The position numbers and the translations under genes are program-made. 24,715 nt of DNA from Candidatus Woesearchaeota archaeon. Lineage in GTDB: Archaea; Nanobdellota; Nanobdellia; Woesearchaeales; WJKL01. Shown piece after piece: positions 23,806 to 24,715 of the stretch (position 1 is the stretch's first letter; every line of letters starts with the position of its first letter). Where the stretch lies: the NCBI GenBank assembly GCA_014729145.1, contig WJKL01000072.1, positions 1 to 24,715 of the forward strand, in the 5' to 3' direction. Below the pieces are notes generated by a model that searched no databases, had not been told where the DNA came from, and saw only the letters and a program-made list of their open reading frames with translations.

Positions 23806-24108
23806 ATGGGACAAATACTAAGCTCTAAAGTAACTAATGACAATAAAGTAGTATTTACAGTTAGTATGGATCAAAAAGAAGCACTGCAGCTTAAAGGCCA
23901 CATGGATAAAGTTCATATCTTTTCTGATAAAATAGCTACAATTGATACAAGCATTGCCACCAGAGGAAAAAATTCAGCAACAAAATATTTCTTAATTCCC
24001 AAAAAACTAAGAAAAGATATAAATTATAATAGCAAGGTTAAGTGCCAGAGGATTGATACAAAAAACAAGATTATCTTTTTTTATGTTATTGATAAACATT
24101 CTCTGTAA
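23806..24108 (+). CDS. Small conserved-looking protein upstream of a KaiC-like ATPase; function unknown
   Basis: A 100-residue soluble protein I cannot name. The N-terminal half (KVVFTVSMDQKEALQLKGHM, then DKVHIFSDKIATIDTSIATR) reads as beta-alpha-beta with an extended strand pair. The C-terminal half contains KNSATKYFLIPKKLRKDI and KVKCQRIDTKNKIIFFYVID. The -KYFLIPKKLRKDI- piece vaguely recalls the edge of SpoVT/AbrB swapped-hairpin domains, which would suggest a DNA-binding or regulatory role, but the match is too weak to use. It has the best promoter and ribosome-binding site of the window, implying steady expression. The KaiC-like gene starts 2 bases after its stop, so the two are surely cotranscribed and possibly work together. 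Confidence 0.78.
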   Translation: MGQILSSKVTNDNKVVFTVSMDQKEALQLKGHMDKVHIFSDKIATIDTSIATRGKNSATKYFLIPKKLRKDINYNSKVKCQRIDTKNKIIFFYVIDKHSL

Positions 24109-24110
24109 AA

Positions 24111-24715
24111 ATGAAAAAAATTAAAACAGGCATAAAAGGATTTGATAACTTAGTACAGGGAGGTTTTCCAAAAGGAAAATCTGTTTTGCTTAGCGGAACA
24201 CCTGGAACAGGTAAAACAATATTTGCCTTGCAGTTTCTTTATAATGGAGCAGTAAAGTTTAATGAAAAAGGCCTGTATGTAACTTTTGAAGAGAAAGTGC
24301 AGGACTTAAAAGACCAGGCAAAACAGTTTGGATGGGATTTTGATAAGCTGGAAAAAGAAAGAAAAGTCAAAATCATCAATATATCCTCTTCTGAAATAAG
24401 CAAAAATACTGTTAATGAAATAATAAATATTGTACAGAAGTCAAATATAACAAGATTGGTTATTGATTCATTGTCTACATTGTCTATCAATACACCAACA
24501 GTTGCTACTAATGTAACTGATTTAGGGGAATTCTCAATCAAAAGATTTATCTATTCATTCCTGGATTCCCTTAGAGAATTGAAAAATACAACTTCTTTGT
24601 TAATTTCTCAAAACATCTCTGAAGAACTAATGTCAGGAGATAAAGTTTCTGAATTCCTCTGTGATGGAGTAATTCATCTGATTTATGAATCAATGGGGGG
24701 AGAATTTTCAAGAAG
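24111..24715 (+). CDS. KaiC/RadA-type RecA-like ATPase (3' truncated by window edge)
   Basis: The first 201 residues of a KaiC-like ATPase, open at the right edge. It begins KIKTGIKGFDNLVQGGFPKG, the standard KaiC-domain entry. The Walker A motif is G29-TPGTGKT-36, then ALQFLYNGAVKFNEKGLYVT and FEEKVQDLKDQAKQFGWD, the switch-like region of archaeal KaiC proteins. Walker B is RLVIDSLS with D119, and SLLISQNISEE with FLCDGVIHL lie farther on. Archaeal members act as regulatory ATPases, for instance in signalling or in controlling archaellum function; which process is involved here is unknown. The 2-base gap shows it shares the transcript of the small gene upstream. Confidence 0.92.
   Translation, partial: MKKIKTGIKGFDNLVQGGFPKGKSVLLSGTPGTGKTIFALQFLYNGAVKFNEKGLYVTFEEKVQDLKDQAKQFGWDFDKLEKERKVKIINISSSEISKNTVNEIINIVQKSNITRLVIDSLSTLSINTPTVATNVTDLGEFSIKRFIYSFLDSLRELKNTTSLLISQNISEELMSGDKVSEFLCDGVIHLIYESMGGEFSR

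Overview
The window is AT-rich and densely packed, and looks archaeal. Evidence for an archaeon: TATA-box plus T-tract signals instead of -35/-10 promoters, a KaiC/RadA-type ATPase at the right end, and small surface proteins with a signal peptide and a C-terminal membrane anchor, one of them with a thrombospondin-type repeat. The style (ATGA overlaps, TSP1-like and COG1470-like surface proteins) suggests a DPANN-type lineage such as Woesearchaeota or Pacearchaeota, but no marker gene is present, so this placement is inference.

Region 1 (1-21148, all + strand) is one continuous surface-glycan gene cluster of 17 genes. Genes overlap or are separated by about 12 bases or fewer, and the cluster runs off the left edge. 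It encodes the membrane tail of a glycosyltransferase, three B12-binding radical SAM enzymes, a YdjM-like integral-membrane hydrolase, two further GT2 and one GT4 glycosyltransferases, a hexapeptide O-acetyltransferase, an AsnB-type amidotransferase, a membrane-anchored six-hairpin glycosidase-like protein, an unknown double-anchored extracytoplasmic protein and two large GT-C-like membrane proteins. At its core are three consecutive nucleotide-sugar genes: GDP-mannose 4,6-dehydratase, a DegT-fold protein with histidine in place of the PLP lysine, and a GDP-fucose-synthase-like epimerase/reductase. This is the gene set of GDP-L-colitose synthesis (Gmd, ColD, ColC), so the glycan probably carries a 3,6-dideoxyhexose.

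Region 2 (21089-21634, - strand) is a single small polytopic membrane protein that converges on the cluster and overlaps its last gene by 60 bases. Region 3 (21635-23805) holds two separately promoted surface proteins: a TSP1-like protein with Gly-Tyr repeats and an Ig/NPCBM-like protein. Region 4 (23806-end) is a small conserved-looking protein with a good TATA box and Shine-Dalgarno sequence, followed 2 bases later by a KaiC-like ATPase cut by the right edge.

A working model: cytoplasmic enzymes make GDP-colitose, and GT2/GT4 enzymes build an oligosaccharide that is acetylated and possibly amidated. GT-C enzymes, the anchored glycosidase and beta-sandwich proteins then extend or trim it outside the membrane. 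The radical SAM enzymes may C-methylate the sugar or lipid carrier. No flippase, oligosaccharyltransferase or initiating phosphoglycosyltransferase is visible; these may lie to the left. No rRNA, tRNA, CRISPR array, IS element or integrase was seen.
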